Assembly (NCBI GenBank): GCA_027067895.1
Contig: JAMOUY010000173.1
Span: 1-9,408, forward strand
DNA length: 9,408 nucleotides
Direction: 5' to 3'
From: Acidobacteriota bacterium
Lineage (GTDB): Bacteria > Acidobacteriota > Holophagae > Thermotomaculales > Thermotomaculaceae
This document shows, one piece after another, positions 1-6,667 of this stretch. The translations under genes and the position numbers were made by a program. How positions within the stretch are numbered: the first letter of the stretch is position 1; each line of letters opens with the position of its first letter. A model generated the notes under the pieces. The model was given only the letters and a program-made list of their open reading frames with translations, had not been told where the DNA came from and made no database searches.

Positions 1-1
1 A

Positions 2-1519
2 GAGCGAAACGAAAAAGCCATGTTAGGCGGCGGAAAAGAAAGAATTGAAAGACAGCACGCCGCAGGGAAATTAACTGCAAGAGAGAGAATTGAACTTCTT
101 TTAGATAAAGGCACTTTTGAAGAATTAGACAGATTTGTTGTCCACAGGTGCAACAACTTCGGAATGGAAAAAAACAAAATTGTAGGCGACGGCGTTGTTA
201 CCGGGTTCGGCAGAATTGACGGAAGGCTTGTTTATGTTTTTTCTCAGGATTTTACAGTTTTCGGCGGTTCGCTTTCCGAGATGTATGCCAAAAAGATTTG
301 CAAGATTATGGATTTGGCAATGAAGGTAGGCGCGCCGCTTATCGGGCTTAACGATTCCGGCGGGGCGAGAATACACGAAGGGGTTGTTTCTTTGGGCGGA
401 TACGCTGACATTTTTTTGAGAAACACGCTTGCTTCCGGCGTAATTCCTCAGATTTCCGCAATTATGGGTCCCTGCGCAGGGGGAGCGGTTTACTCTCCGG
501 CAATTACCGATTTTACGTTAATGGTTAAGGACACTTCATACATGTTTGTGACGGGGCCCGACGTTATTAAAACGGTAACGCACGAAGAGGTTACCAAAGA
601 GGAGCTGGGTGGAGCGAGAACGCACAACGAAATTTCCGGAGTTGCCCATTTTGCGCTTGAAAACGATAAAGCATGCCTTGCGTGTATCAGGGAATTGCTT
701 TCCTTTATGCCTTCAAACAATATGGAAGAACCCCCGATAAAGGAAACTAACGACCCTGCCGACAGGGTTATTCCCGAACTGAATTCCGTTGTCCCGGATA
801 ATCCCAATTTGCCTTACGACATAAGGGACATTATCCGTCCCGTGCTTGACGACGGGTATTTCTTTGAGGTTCACGAACACTTTGCCAAAAACATTGTTGT
901 CGGATTCGGAAGGCTAAACGGCAGGCCTGTGGGAATTGTTGCAAATCAGCCAAATTATCTTGCAGGTGTTCTTGACATAAACGCATCAAGGAAGGGGGCA
1001 AGGTTTGTTAGATTTTGCGACGCTTTCAACATTCCTCTCATCACCTTTGAGGACGTTCCCGGATTTTTGCCCGGCGTAAATCAGGAGCACGGCGGAATAA
1101 TCGTTCACGGCGCAAAACTGCTTTACGCTTTTTCCGAAGCAACTGTGCCCAAGATTACCGTTATTACAAGGAAGGCGTACGGCGGGGCATACTGCGTAAT
1201 GGCTTCAAAGCATATTAGAACCGATTACAACTTTGCTTATCCCACCGCTGAAATTGCGGTTATGGGGCCAGAGGGGGCGGTAAATATTCTCTACAAAAAA
1301 GAATTGGCTAAGGCGGAAAATCCGGAAGAGTTGAGAAAAAAACTTGTTGAAGAGTATAAAAAACTGTTTGCAAATCCTTATACCGCTGCCGAAATGGGCT
1401 TTGTGGACGAGATTATTTTGCCTGAAAACACAAGGGTAAAACTTATAAAGGCGCTTGAATCCCTTGACAACAAGAGGGACAGTCTGCCGCCTAAAAAACA
1501 CGGAAATATACCGCTTTAA
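2..1519 (+). CDS. Acyl-CoA carboxyltransferase subunit (propionyl-CoA carboxylase beta / methylmalonyl-CoA decarboxylase alpha type), 5' partial
   Basis: Carboxyltransferase subunit of a biotin-dependent cytoplasmic enzyme. The family moves a carboxyl group between carboxybiotin and an acyl-CoA such as propionyl-CoA/methylmalonyl-CoA. Counting from the ATG at position 20, the N-terminal half holds the acyl-CoA site with DSGGARI (112-118) and the first oxyanion-hole loop [12 protein letters not shown] (150-161). The C-terminal half holds EDVPGFLPG (344-352) and the second loop [11 protein letters not shown] (384-394). The ATG at 20 is probably not the start: the frame stays open to the window edge and reads ERNEKA before [10 protein letters not shown], as in family members whose charged N-terminal helix precedes LGGG. 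The gene is therefore cut by the window edge, losing perhaps 10-20 residues. It lies 25 bp before purB, probably in one operon. Whether it serves a carboxylase or a sodium-pumping decarboxylase cannot be told without the upstream genes. Confidence 0.93.
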   Translation, partial: ERNEKAMLGGGKERIERQHAAGKLTARERIELLLDKGTFEELDRFVVHRCNNFGMEKNKIVGDGVVTGFGRIDGRLVYVFSQDFTVFGGSLSEMYAKKICKIMDLAMKVGAPLIGLNDSGGARIHEGVVSLGGYADIFLRNTLASGVIPQISAIMGPCAGGAVYSPAITDFTLMVKDTSYMFVTGPDVIKTVTHEEVTKEELGGARTHNEISGVAHFALENDKACLACIRELLSFMPSNNMEEPPIKETNDPADRVIPELNSVVPDNPNLPYDIRDIIRPVLDDGYFFEVHEHFAKNIVVGFGRLNGRPVGIVANQPNYLAGVLDINASRKGARFVRFCDAFNIPLITFEDVPGFLPGVNQEHGGIIVHGAKLLYAFSEATVPKITVITRKAYGGAYCVMASKHIRTDYNFAYPTAEIAVMGPEGAVNILYKKELAKAENPEELRKKLVEEYKKLFANPYTAAEMGFVDEIILPENTRVKLIKALESLDNKRDSLPPKKHGNIPL

Positions 1520-1544
1520 ATAAAGCAAAATTGCGGAGGGACAG

Positions 1545-2981
1545 ATGAAGAGAGACAGATACGCAAATCCATTGATAACAAGGTATGCGTCGCAGGAGAT
1601 GGCTTATATTTTTTCAGATGAATTTAAGTTTAAGACTTGGAGAAGGCTTTGGCTTATATTGGCGGAAGCGGAAAAGGATTTGGGACTTCCGATAACGGAC
1701 GAGCAGATTGACGAGATGAGGGAGCATCTTGAAGACATAGATTTTGAGTATGCGGCTAAAAAGGAAAAGGAATTGAAGCACGACGTAATGGCGCATATCC
1801 ACACATTCGGCAAGGCGGCGCCTTCGGCTATGTCCATAATTCACCTTGGGGCAACGTCCGCATTTGTTGGGGACAATACCGATTTGATTCAGATTAAGGA
1901 AGGGCTTTCCCTTGTGAGAAAAAGACTGCTTAAAGTGATGAAAAATCTCAGGGAATTTGCCTGCGAATATAGATTTATGCCGACTTTGGGCTTTACCCAC
2001 TTTCAGCCTGCGCAGTTGACAACGGTGGGCAAAAGGGCGGCTTTATGGCTTCAAGATTTGCTTATTGACTTTAAACTTATTTCCCTTCTTTTTTCAAGAA
2101 TTCCGGCAAGGGGAGTGAAGGGCACGACAGGCACTCAGGCAAGTTTTTTGAAACTCTTTGACGGAGACGAGGAAAAGGTTAAGCAGTTGGATGAAATTGT
2201 CACAAAAAGAATGGGGTTTCCGAGAAGTTTGACAATTACGGGGCAGACTTATACCAGAAAGATAGACGACGATGTTGTTCACGTTTTGAGGCAGGTTGCA
2301 ATTTCATCTTCAAAATTCGGAAACGATTTAAGGCTTTTGCAGCACGACAGGGAAATGGAAGAGCCTTTTGAGGAAAAGCAGGTAGGCTCTTCGGCAATGG
2401 CGTACAAAAGAAATCCCATGCGCTCGGAAAGAATGACGGCACTTGCAAGATACCTTATTTCCCTTGCCGACAACACTGCTTTTACCGCCGCAACCCAGTG
2501 GTTTGAAAGAACTTTGGACGATTCGGCAAACAGAAGGATTGTTATTCCTCAGGCGTTTTTAACCGCAGACGCTTTGCTTTTGATTTACGCAAACATTACC
2601 GACGGGTTGAGGGTAAACGAAAAGGTTATAGAAAACCATGTTGCAAGGGAATTGCCGTTTATGGCAACCGAAAACATTCTTATGGAGTCTGTGAAAAAAG
2701 GCGGAGACAGGCAGGAAATTCACGAAGTTATCAGGCAGTATTCCCATAAAGCGATGGATGCTATAAAAAACGGTGCGGAAAAAAATCCTTTGATAGATTT
2801 TCTTGCGGAAGACGAAAGAATTCCTTTAAACAGGGAAGAGATAATGGCTATTTTAAAGCCAGAAGAGTTTATAGGCAGAGCGCCTTCTCAGGTTGAGGAG
2901 TTTTTGAGAAACGAGATAGACCCGATTCTTGACACTTACAAAGATATAATTGATGGTAAGAGGGTTGATTTAAACGTATAA
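1545..2981 (+). CDS. purB: Adenylosuccinate lyase, long (animal-like) type
   Basis: Catalyses two eliminations of purine synthesis: SAICAR to AICAR plus fumarate, and adenylosuccinate to AMP plus fumarate. It is a cytoplasmic homotetramer of the fumarase/aspartase superfamily. Visible motifs: HDVMAHIHTFG (79-89), HLGATS (100-105), TLGFTHFQPAQLTTVGKR (147-164) with the probable catalytic His152, GTTGTQASF (193-201), and the superfamily signature GSSAMAYKRNPMRSE (281-295) carrying the flexible-loop catalytic serine. WFERTLDDSANRR (319-331) and ELPFMATENI also fit. At 478 residues it is longer than the roughly 430-residue PurB of many bacteria and, from memory, closer to human ADSL along its whole length. 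The signature has Ala where most members have Pro (SSAMAYKRNP). The ATG follows GGAGG (1535-1539) at five bases. It ends just before an intrinsic terminator. Confidence 0.96.
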   Translation: MKRDRYANPLITRYASQEMAYIFSDEFKFKTWRRLWLILAEAEKDLGLPITDEQIDEMREHLEDIDFEYAAKKEKELKHDVMAHIHTFGKAAPSAMSIIHLGATSAFVGDNTDLIQIKEGLSLVRKRLLKVMKNLREFACEYRFMPTLGFTHFQPAQLTTVGKRAALWLQDLLIDFKLISLLFSRIPARGVKGTTGTQASFLKLFDGDEEKVKQLDEIVTKRMGFPRSLTITGQTYTRKIDDDVVHVLRQVAISSSKFGNDLRLLQHDREMEEPFEEKQVGSSAMAYKRNPMRSERMTALARYLISLADNTAFTAATQWFERTLDDSANRRIVIPQAFLTADALLLIYANITDGLRVNEKVIENHVARELPFMATENILMESVKKGGDRQEIHEVIRQYSHKAMDAIKNGAEKNPLIDFLAEDERIPLNREEIMAILKPEEFIGRAPSQVEEFLRNEIDPILDTYKDIIDGKRVDLNV

Positions 2982-3013
2982 AAAAAGAACCGGGATTATT
3001 TGTCCCGGTTTTT
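2981..3013 (+). terminator. Intrinsic terminator after purB
   Basis: An 8-bp perfect stem, AACCGGGA (2988-2995) with TCCCGGTT (3003-3010), encloses a 7-base loop. It ends in a short T run (3009-3013) and is preceded by an A tract at the purB stop codon. This closes the carboxyltransferase-purB operon. Confidence 0.85.
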
Positions 3014-3029
3014 CCCAAATAATTTGGGA
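3013..3029. repeat. Palindrome directly after the purB terminator
   Basis: TCCCAAAT (3013-3020) and ATTTGGGA (3022-3029) are perfect 8-base inverted arms around one base. As RNA this folds with a small loop. It abuts the terminator, and its centre CAAATAAT (3016-3023) is the exact reverse complement of ATTATTTG (2995-3002), which includes the whole loop of the terminator hairpin. It could be a second hairpin, a loop-loop contact or a DNA operator; no T run follows it. Confidence 0.6.
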
Positions 3030-3127
3030 GAAGGCTGTCATTAAGAGTTATGCAATTTCAATGCCATGTTTAAAAAAAACGGAATTTGTTAGGATTTGAT
3101 CAGGGTTTTAAAGGCTTTTGAGATTTT

Positions 3128-3156
3128 TTTACTGTTTTGGGGTAAAGTTTTATAAT
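3128..3156 (+). promoter_or_regulatory. Sigma-70-type promoter for murB
   Basis: A perfect -10 box TATAAT (3151-3156) lies 17 bp after a 4/6 -35 box TTTACT (3128-3133). The predicted start point near 3163 gives a leader of about 43 bases before the murB GTG. It sits in the 224-bp gap after the purB terminator. Apart from this promoter and the inverted repeats, I see nothing coding in that gap. Confidence 0.6.
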
Positions 3157-3174
3157 CATCGGATTTTCCCGATG
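3157..3174. repeat. Inverted repeat spanning the predicted murB transcription start
   Basis: CATCGG (3157-3162) and CCGATG (3169-3174) are perfect 6-base arms around six bases, immediately after the -10 box. The predicted start point falls between the arms, so a transcript would hold only one arm. That favours a DNA operator over an RNA hairpin. Confidence 0.45.
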
Positions 3175-3205
3175 TGCCATTTTTGCATAGAGGTGGTGAA
3201 AAAAC

Positions 3206-4126
3206 GTGCGTAAATTTGCCAAGAAAAATTTGATTTTTTTATTAAAAAGTCTTGAAGTTGATTTTAAGGAAAATTTTCCTCTTAAAGATTTTACCGAATA
3301 CAAGGTTGGCGGAAACGGGGAAATGGTTGTTTTCCCCCGTAGTATGGACACGCTGAAAAAAATTTACGCCTTTTGTTCAAGAAATTCCATCCCCTTTTAC
3401 CTTTTAGGCGGCGGTGCAAACGTTATTGTAAGCGATGGCGGGGTTGAGGGAGTTGTCTGCATTACCAAAAAACTTGACAAAATCTATCTCAAAAACGGAA
3501 AAATCTTTGCCGAGTGCGGGGTTTCCCTTGAAAAACTTGCGATTTTTGCCGCCGAAAGGAATATTTCGGGATTTGAATTTGCTTACAACATTCCCGGGAC
3601 GGTTGGCGGGGCGTTGATAATGAATGCCGGAAACAATTACGGTGAGTTTGCCGATATTGTGTGTTTGGTAAAAACATTTGCTTCAAACGGAAGAGAGTTG
3701 ATTTTTAGGCAAACACTATGCAAATTCGGATATAGGACAAGTGTTTTCAGAGAAAAAAAACTTGCGGTTTTATCCGCCGTTTTTAAGGGACAAAAGGGAC
3801 GTAAGGAAGAAATTTTTGCCTTAATGGAAAGAATAAAAAGGGAAAGGGAAGAAAAATTTCCCCTTGAATACCCCAATGCGGGAAGTGTTTTCAAAAGACC
3901 GAAAGGACATTATGCCGGGAAATTGATAGAAGACGCAGGTTGCGGCGGTTTGAAAGTCGGCGACGCAATGGTTTCATTAAAGCACAAGGGGTTTATTGTA
4001 AACCTTGGAAATGCAACGGCAAAAGATATAAAAAACCTTATAGCCGTTATTCAAAAAAAAGTTTATGAAAAATTCGGCGTAAAACTTGAAAGAGAGCAGA
4101 TTTTCTTTCCCGAAGATTTTGAATAA
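3206..4126 (+). CDS. murB: UDP-N-acetylenolpyruvoylglucosamine reductase (MurB)
   Basis: FAD- and NADPH-dependent cytoplasmic enzyme that reduces UDP-GlcNAc-enolpyruvate to UDP-MurNAc, the second committed step of peptidoglycan precursor synthesis. The FAD-binding region shows TEYKVGG (30-36), LGGGANVIV (67-75) and IPGTVGGALIMNAG (129-142). The substrate and catalytic region shows YRTSVF (176-181), NAGSVFKRP (224-232) with the proton-donor Ser227, and AGKLIEDAG (237-245). HKGFIVNLGNATAKD (260-274) follows, and LEREQ (294-298) near the end has Glu297 in the catalytic-glutamate position. The length of 306 matches the shorter type II MurB. The start is GTG, supported by GAGGTG (3190-3195) ten bases upstream; no nearby in-frame ATG exists. 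Its own promoter separates it from purB. No terminator follows, so the next gene, 22 bp away, may be cotranscribed. Confidence 0.96.
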   Translation: MRKFAKKNLIFLLKSLEVDFKENFPLKDFTEYKVGGNGEMVVFPRSMDTLKKIYAFCSRNSIPFYLLGGGANVIVSDGGVEGVVCITKKLDKIYLKNGKIFAECGVSLEKLAIFAAERNISGFEFAYNIPGTVGGALIMNAGNNYGEFADIVCLVKTFASNGRELIFRQTLCKFGYRTSVFREKKLAVLSAVFKGQKGRKEEIFALMERIKREREEKFPLEYPNAGSVFKRPKGHYAGKLIEDAGCGGLKVGDAMVSLKHKGFIVNLGNATAKDIKNLIAVIQKKVYEKFGVKLEREQIFFPEDFE

Positions 4127-4127
4127 A

Positions 4128-4133
4128 AAGGAG
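4128..4133 (+). promoter_or_regulatory. Shine-Dalgarno site with unusually long spacing
   Basis: AAGGAG begins two bases after the murB stop codon and is the only good ribosome site for the next gene. It ends 15 bases before that gene's ATG (4149), longer than the usual 5-10. A stop codon (4146-4148) directly precedes the ATG in frame, so no earlier start is possible. Confidence 0.5.
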
Positions 4134-4148
4134 TTTTAAACTAATTAA

Positions 4149-4787
4149 ATGATTGGCTGGTGTGTCAATGAGTTGCTGGTGGAAGGGGATGAAAAGCATC
4201 TTAATTACTTTATCAGAGATTTTAAGTATGCAGGGTTTGAGGCATTGATTCCCGTGCCGCAAGAATTGGAAAAATTTCGTTACAATGTTTATGAGGAAGG
4301 ATTTGACGATATAAAGAAACAATTGACAGAAAAATATGGAACTTACAGAAAAAGCAAGTGGTGTTCCGACAATTGGGGAACTTTAGAAAATTGTTATTTC
4401 GGTGGAATAAAAGAAGTTGATAAAAATAAAAAACTTGTTTTTTTCGACACAGAGTTGTCGCCTCCCGATAAATGGCTAATTTTTGCGTCTAAAAGATTTC
4501 CTTCTTTAAAGTTTACTTTGTTTTATAGGGACGATGAGTTCTGGTTTGAGGGAATGATAAAGGTTGAGAAAGGTGAAGTGAAAGAAAATATCTGGGTGCA
4601 GTATACGGTTGATGCAATTCCCGATTTACTAAAAATTCACGGTGAAGAAAAGTTACTTGAAAGGTTTAAGGAAATAGCAGAATGGTATTCAGAATTTGGT
4701 GAAGAAAGAATTGATGTGGAAAAAGTTTATAAAGAAAAAGGATTTAAGGGTTTAATTGAAGTTTTTTTTAAAGATTATTATCCTTAA
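4149..4787 (+). CDS. Api92/YubB-like (DUF1281-type) protein, function unknown
   Basis: A 212-residue soluble protein with no signal peptide or membrane segment. Features recalling the Api92-like/YubB (DUF1281) family of phage and plasmid proteins are: the opening MIGWCVNEL followed by a short strand and VEGD (11-14); KWCSDNWGT (70-78) in the middle; then FFDTELSPP (98-106), a helix ending KRFPSL (115-120), the strand KFTLFYRDDE (121-130) and GMIKVEKGE (135-143). This assignment is from memory of the pattern; the family's molecular function is unknown. The C-terminal 60 residues are helical and charged and may be specific to this protein. The stretch looks more AT-rich than the metabolic genes: three 60-base lines I counted gave about 22-37% G+C, against 45-52% in two lines of the carboxyltransferase gene. 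That would fit acquired DNA. It follows murB by 22 bp and faces the GGDEF gene tail-to-tail across 11 bp. Confidence 0.6.
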   Translation: MIGWCVNELLVEGDEKHLNYFIRDFKYAGFEALIPVPQELEKFRYNVYEEGFDDIKKQLTEKYGTYRKSKWCSDNWGTLENCYFGGIKEVDKNKKLVFFDTELSPPDKWLIFASKRFPSLKFTLFYRDDEFWFEGMIKVEKGEVKENIWVQYTVDAIPDLLKIHGEEKLLERFKEIAEWYSEFGEERIDVEKVYKEKGFKGLIEVFFKDYYP

Positions 4788-4798
4788 AAGTAAGTTGG

Positions 4799-6565
4799 TT
4801 AGTCTTCGCACACAACCCTGTTTCTTCCCAAATCTTTTGCCTTGTAAAGCCTTCTGTCAGCTTTTGCTATCAATTTTGCCATGTCTGTTTCGTCTTTTCT
4901 TTGGTAAACCCCTGCACTTACGGTGATTTTTATAATTTTGTTCCCCATTGTAAATTCCTGTTTTTCAATAAGGCTTCTGATGTGTTCCGCTCTTTTGCAT
5001 GCGTCTTTTTCCTTTGCGTATGGCAGTATTATTAGAATTTCCTCTCCGCCGTATCTTATTACATAATCCGTTGCCCTGAAAGATGCTTTGATAATTTTTG
5101 CTACTTCTTGAAGAATGTAATCTCCCGCAAGGTGGCCGTATGTGTCGTTTATCGTTTTAAAGTGGTCTATGTCAAGCATAATCACGCTTATCGGGTATTC
5201 GTATCTTATTGCTTTGGAAACTTCACCGGCTGCGATATTTTCAAGAAAAACCCTGTTTTTCAAACCGGTAAGCGCATCGTGAACGGCTTTGTTGTATATT
5301 TCCTTTTTCTCTTCTCCCAACTCTTTTATAAGGATTTCGTTTGCAAGAGACGAGGAAAGAGGCAATTCAAGTTTATCAAGCGCTTCTTCAAGCGTTTTTT
5401 TGTATTTTTCGTTTAATTCTTTTTCCATAATAAAATAAACACATGCTTTTAAATTTTCGTTTTTCGGGTTTAGAGGGATTGCATAGACAAATTCTTGTTC
5501 TTCAATAATATCTGTAATAAGTTTGATTTTCTCTAAATACCGAGGCTTTGTGATTCCTTCAATTAGGTTTTTTATAATTGCTTTGTTGTTTTTAAAATCT
5601 TCAAAAACCACTTCCCCAAAAATTGCCGAAAATACCCCGTACCATTCCCTGTTGTTTTTTCTTTTGTTAAAAGCGTAGGTGATAATATCTTTTATTGGAA
5701 TTCCGCTTTCTTTCAATATGGAAAAGGTTTTCCGCAAAACAGTCAGGTAATCGCTGTTGTTTATAACTTCGCTGAATACGTTGTTTACAATTTGGTTTAC
5801 CTTTAAAAGTATCTCAATGTTTGATTCGTATGAACTTAAAAGAAATAGCCCGCAGTTTAACTCTTTCATTCTGTTAATCATGTATGGAATCAAATCTTTT
5901 TTGATAATTGAGCCGTGTTGCGGAGCAATCATTTCCGGCTTTTTCTTTTCAATTTCCATTAAAGCGTTTAGGAGAATTTCCCTGCTTGGCATATAGTGTT
6001 CATGAAAAGCCTTTATACTTGAAAAATAATTTTCGTCTCTTGCATAAAGTGAGCATTTTTCGGTAAAACCGCCGAAAATATCGCTTGAAAAAAGAGTTTT
6101 GGTTTTTCTGTCAAATGTGCAGAATGCGCCGGGAAAGTGTGCGTATGGAGTAAAGATAAAGTCAAGTATTCTTCCGTTTTTCAAAAAAAGTTTCCATTTG
6201 TTTTCTTCAATAAGAAAAAACGGAGTTTCCCATTGATAATGTTTAAGCAACGCTTTTGCTCGCCAGTGGCTCACAATAAATTTGTCCTTTCTCGGAATAA
6301 GTTTTTCAAGCGTTGAAACGCAGCCTGTAATGTCGGGGTCTTGATGGTGGCAAATTATATATTTTATTTGATTTATTGAAATTAAACTCGTAATCTTTTC
6401 CATTGTTACGGGAAAGGTTATCATGCTTCCCGGGTCTATAAGCACGGATTCGTTGTCGTTTTTTATTAAATAAACATGGCATTGAAACGGGTCGTTGGGA
6501 ATTTTATATCCTACCCAAAAAATATCTTCCGCAATTTCAATAGGCTTAGAGTAATCTAATTCCAT
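4799..6565 (-). CDS. Diiron ODP/metallo-beta-lactamase domain fused to a GGDEF diguanylate cyclase
   Basis: Likely makes c-di-GMP from two GTP under control of an N-terminal diiron domain; 588 residues, no membrane segment seen. Residues about 10-240 are a metallo-beta-lactamase fold of the flavodiiron/ODP kind: LIDPGS (42-47), HHQDPD (73-78), His143 in AHFPG, Asp162 in SSDIFGGF, His217 in PQHGS. No flavodoxin domain follows, so it looks like a sensor, not an oxygen reductase. Residues about 245-385 may be a divergent GAF domain, with a coiled helix to 425. The GGDEF domain (about 427-588) has HDALTGLKNR, metal-binding Asp465 in LDIDHFK, and the active-site loop GGEEI (506-510), with Ile for the usual Phe. 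An intact inhibitory I-site RATD (497-500) lies exactly five residues before GG. The ATG follows GGAGGT (6576-6571) at five bases. Divergent from the sirtuin gene. Oxygen sensing is inferred; redox or NO sensing is also possible. Confidence 0.88.
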   Translation of the reverse strand: MELDYSKPIEIAEDIFWVGYKIPNDPFQCHVYLIKNDNESVLIDPGSMITFPVTMEKITSLISINQIKYIICHHQDPDITGCVSTLEKLIPRKDKFIVSHWRAKALLKHYQWETPFFLIEENKWKLFLKNGRILDFIFTPYAHFPGAFCTFDRKTKTLFSSDIFGGFTEKCSLYARDENYFSSIKAFHEHYMPSREILLNALMEIEKKKPEMIAPQHGSIIKKDLIPYMINRMKELNCGLFLLSSYESNIEILLKVNQIVNNVFSEVINNSDYLTVLRKTFSILKESGIPIKDIITYAFNKRKNNREWYGVFSAIFGEVVFEDFKNNKAIIKNLIEGITKPRYLEKIKLITDIIEEQEFVYAIPLNPKNENLKACVYFIMEKELNEKYKKTLEEALDKLELPLSSSLANEILIKELGEEKKEIYNKAVHDALTGLKNRVFLENIAAGEVSKAIRYEYPISVIMLDIDHFKTINDTYGHLAGDYILQEVAKIIKASFRATDYVIRYGGEEILIILPYAKEKDACKRAEHIRSLIEKQEFTMGNKIIKITVSAGVYQRKDETDMAKLIAKADRRLYKAKDLGRNRVVCED

Positions 6566-6591
6566 TTTAAACCTCCGTGTGAGATACTTAA

Positions 6592-6620
6592 ATTATAGTC
6601 TCTTTTCCATTTTTGTGCAA
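6592..6620 (-). promoter_or_regulatory. Promoter for the ODP-GGDEF gene
   Basis: On the minus strand a perfect -10 box TATAAT (6597-6592) lies 17 bp from a weak -35 box TTGCAC (6620-6615). The leader would be about 20 bases and contains the strong GGAGGT ribosome site. The -35 box shares bases 6618-6620 with the neighbouring palindrome. Confidence 0.55.
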
Positions 6621-6631
6621 TTTTTAAATTG
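6618..6631. repeat. Palindrome between two divergent promoters
   Basis: CAATTT (6618-6623) and AAATTG (6626-6631) are perfect 6-base arms around TT. The palindrome overlaps the -35 box of the leftward promoter and abuts the -35 box of the rightward one, a position where one bound regulator could affect both genes. It is AT-rich, so chance is not excluded. Confidence 0.4.
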
Positions 6632-6660
6632 TTGAAAGAATTTGGAGAATGTAATAAACT
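6632..6660 (+). promoter_or_regulatory. Possible promoter for the sirtuin gene
   Basis: TTGAAA (6632-6637, 5/6 match) lies 17 bp before TAAACT (6655-6660, 4/6 match). The predicted start point at about 6667-6668 coincides with the preferred ATG (6668), which would give a leaderless or nearly leaderless mRNA. Confidence 0.4.
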
Positions 6661-6667
6661 TTCTATT

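Noticed and set aside
20..22. ATG as the true start of the carboxyltransferase
   Set aside because: The upstream codons are in frame without a stop and read like the family's charged N-terminal helix, and no ribosome site is visible before the ATG.
490..807. 105-codon minus-strand open frame inside the carboxyltransferase gene
   Set aside because: It is antisense to conserved catalytic motifs and has no recognisable domain or homology.
1205..1528. 107-codon minus-strand open frame over the 3' end of the carboxyltransferase gene
   Set aside because: It is antisense to the conserved C-terminal half and contains no recognisable motif; its length is expected by chance here.
5108..5416. 102-codon plus-strand open frame rich in Phe and Val, opposite the GGDEF domain
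   Set aside because: It mirrors the minus-strand GGDEF coding region; the hydrophobic content comes from the complement of Lys/Asp/Asn-rich codons.
6629..6667. TTG start giving 13 extra residues to the sirtuin
   Set aside because: There is no ribosome site before it, it overlaps the best promoter candidate, and the extra residues precede the normal sirtuin N-terminal helix.
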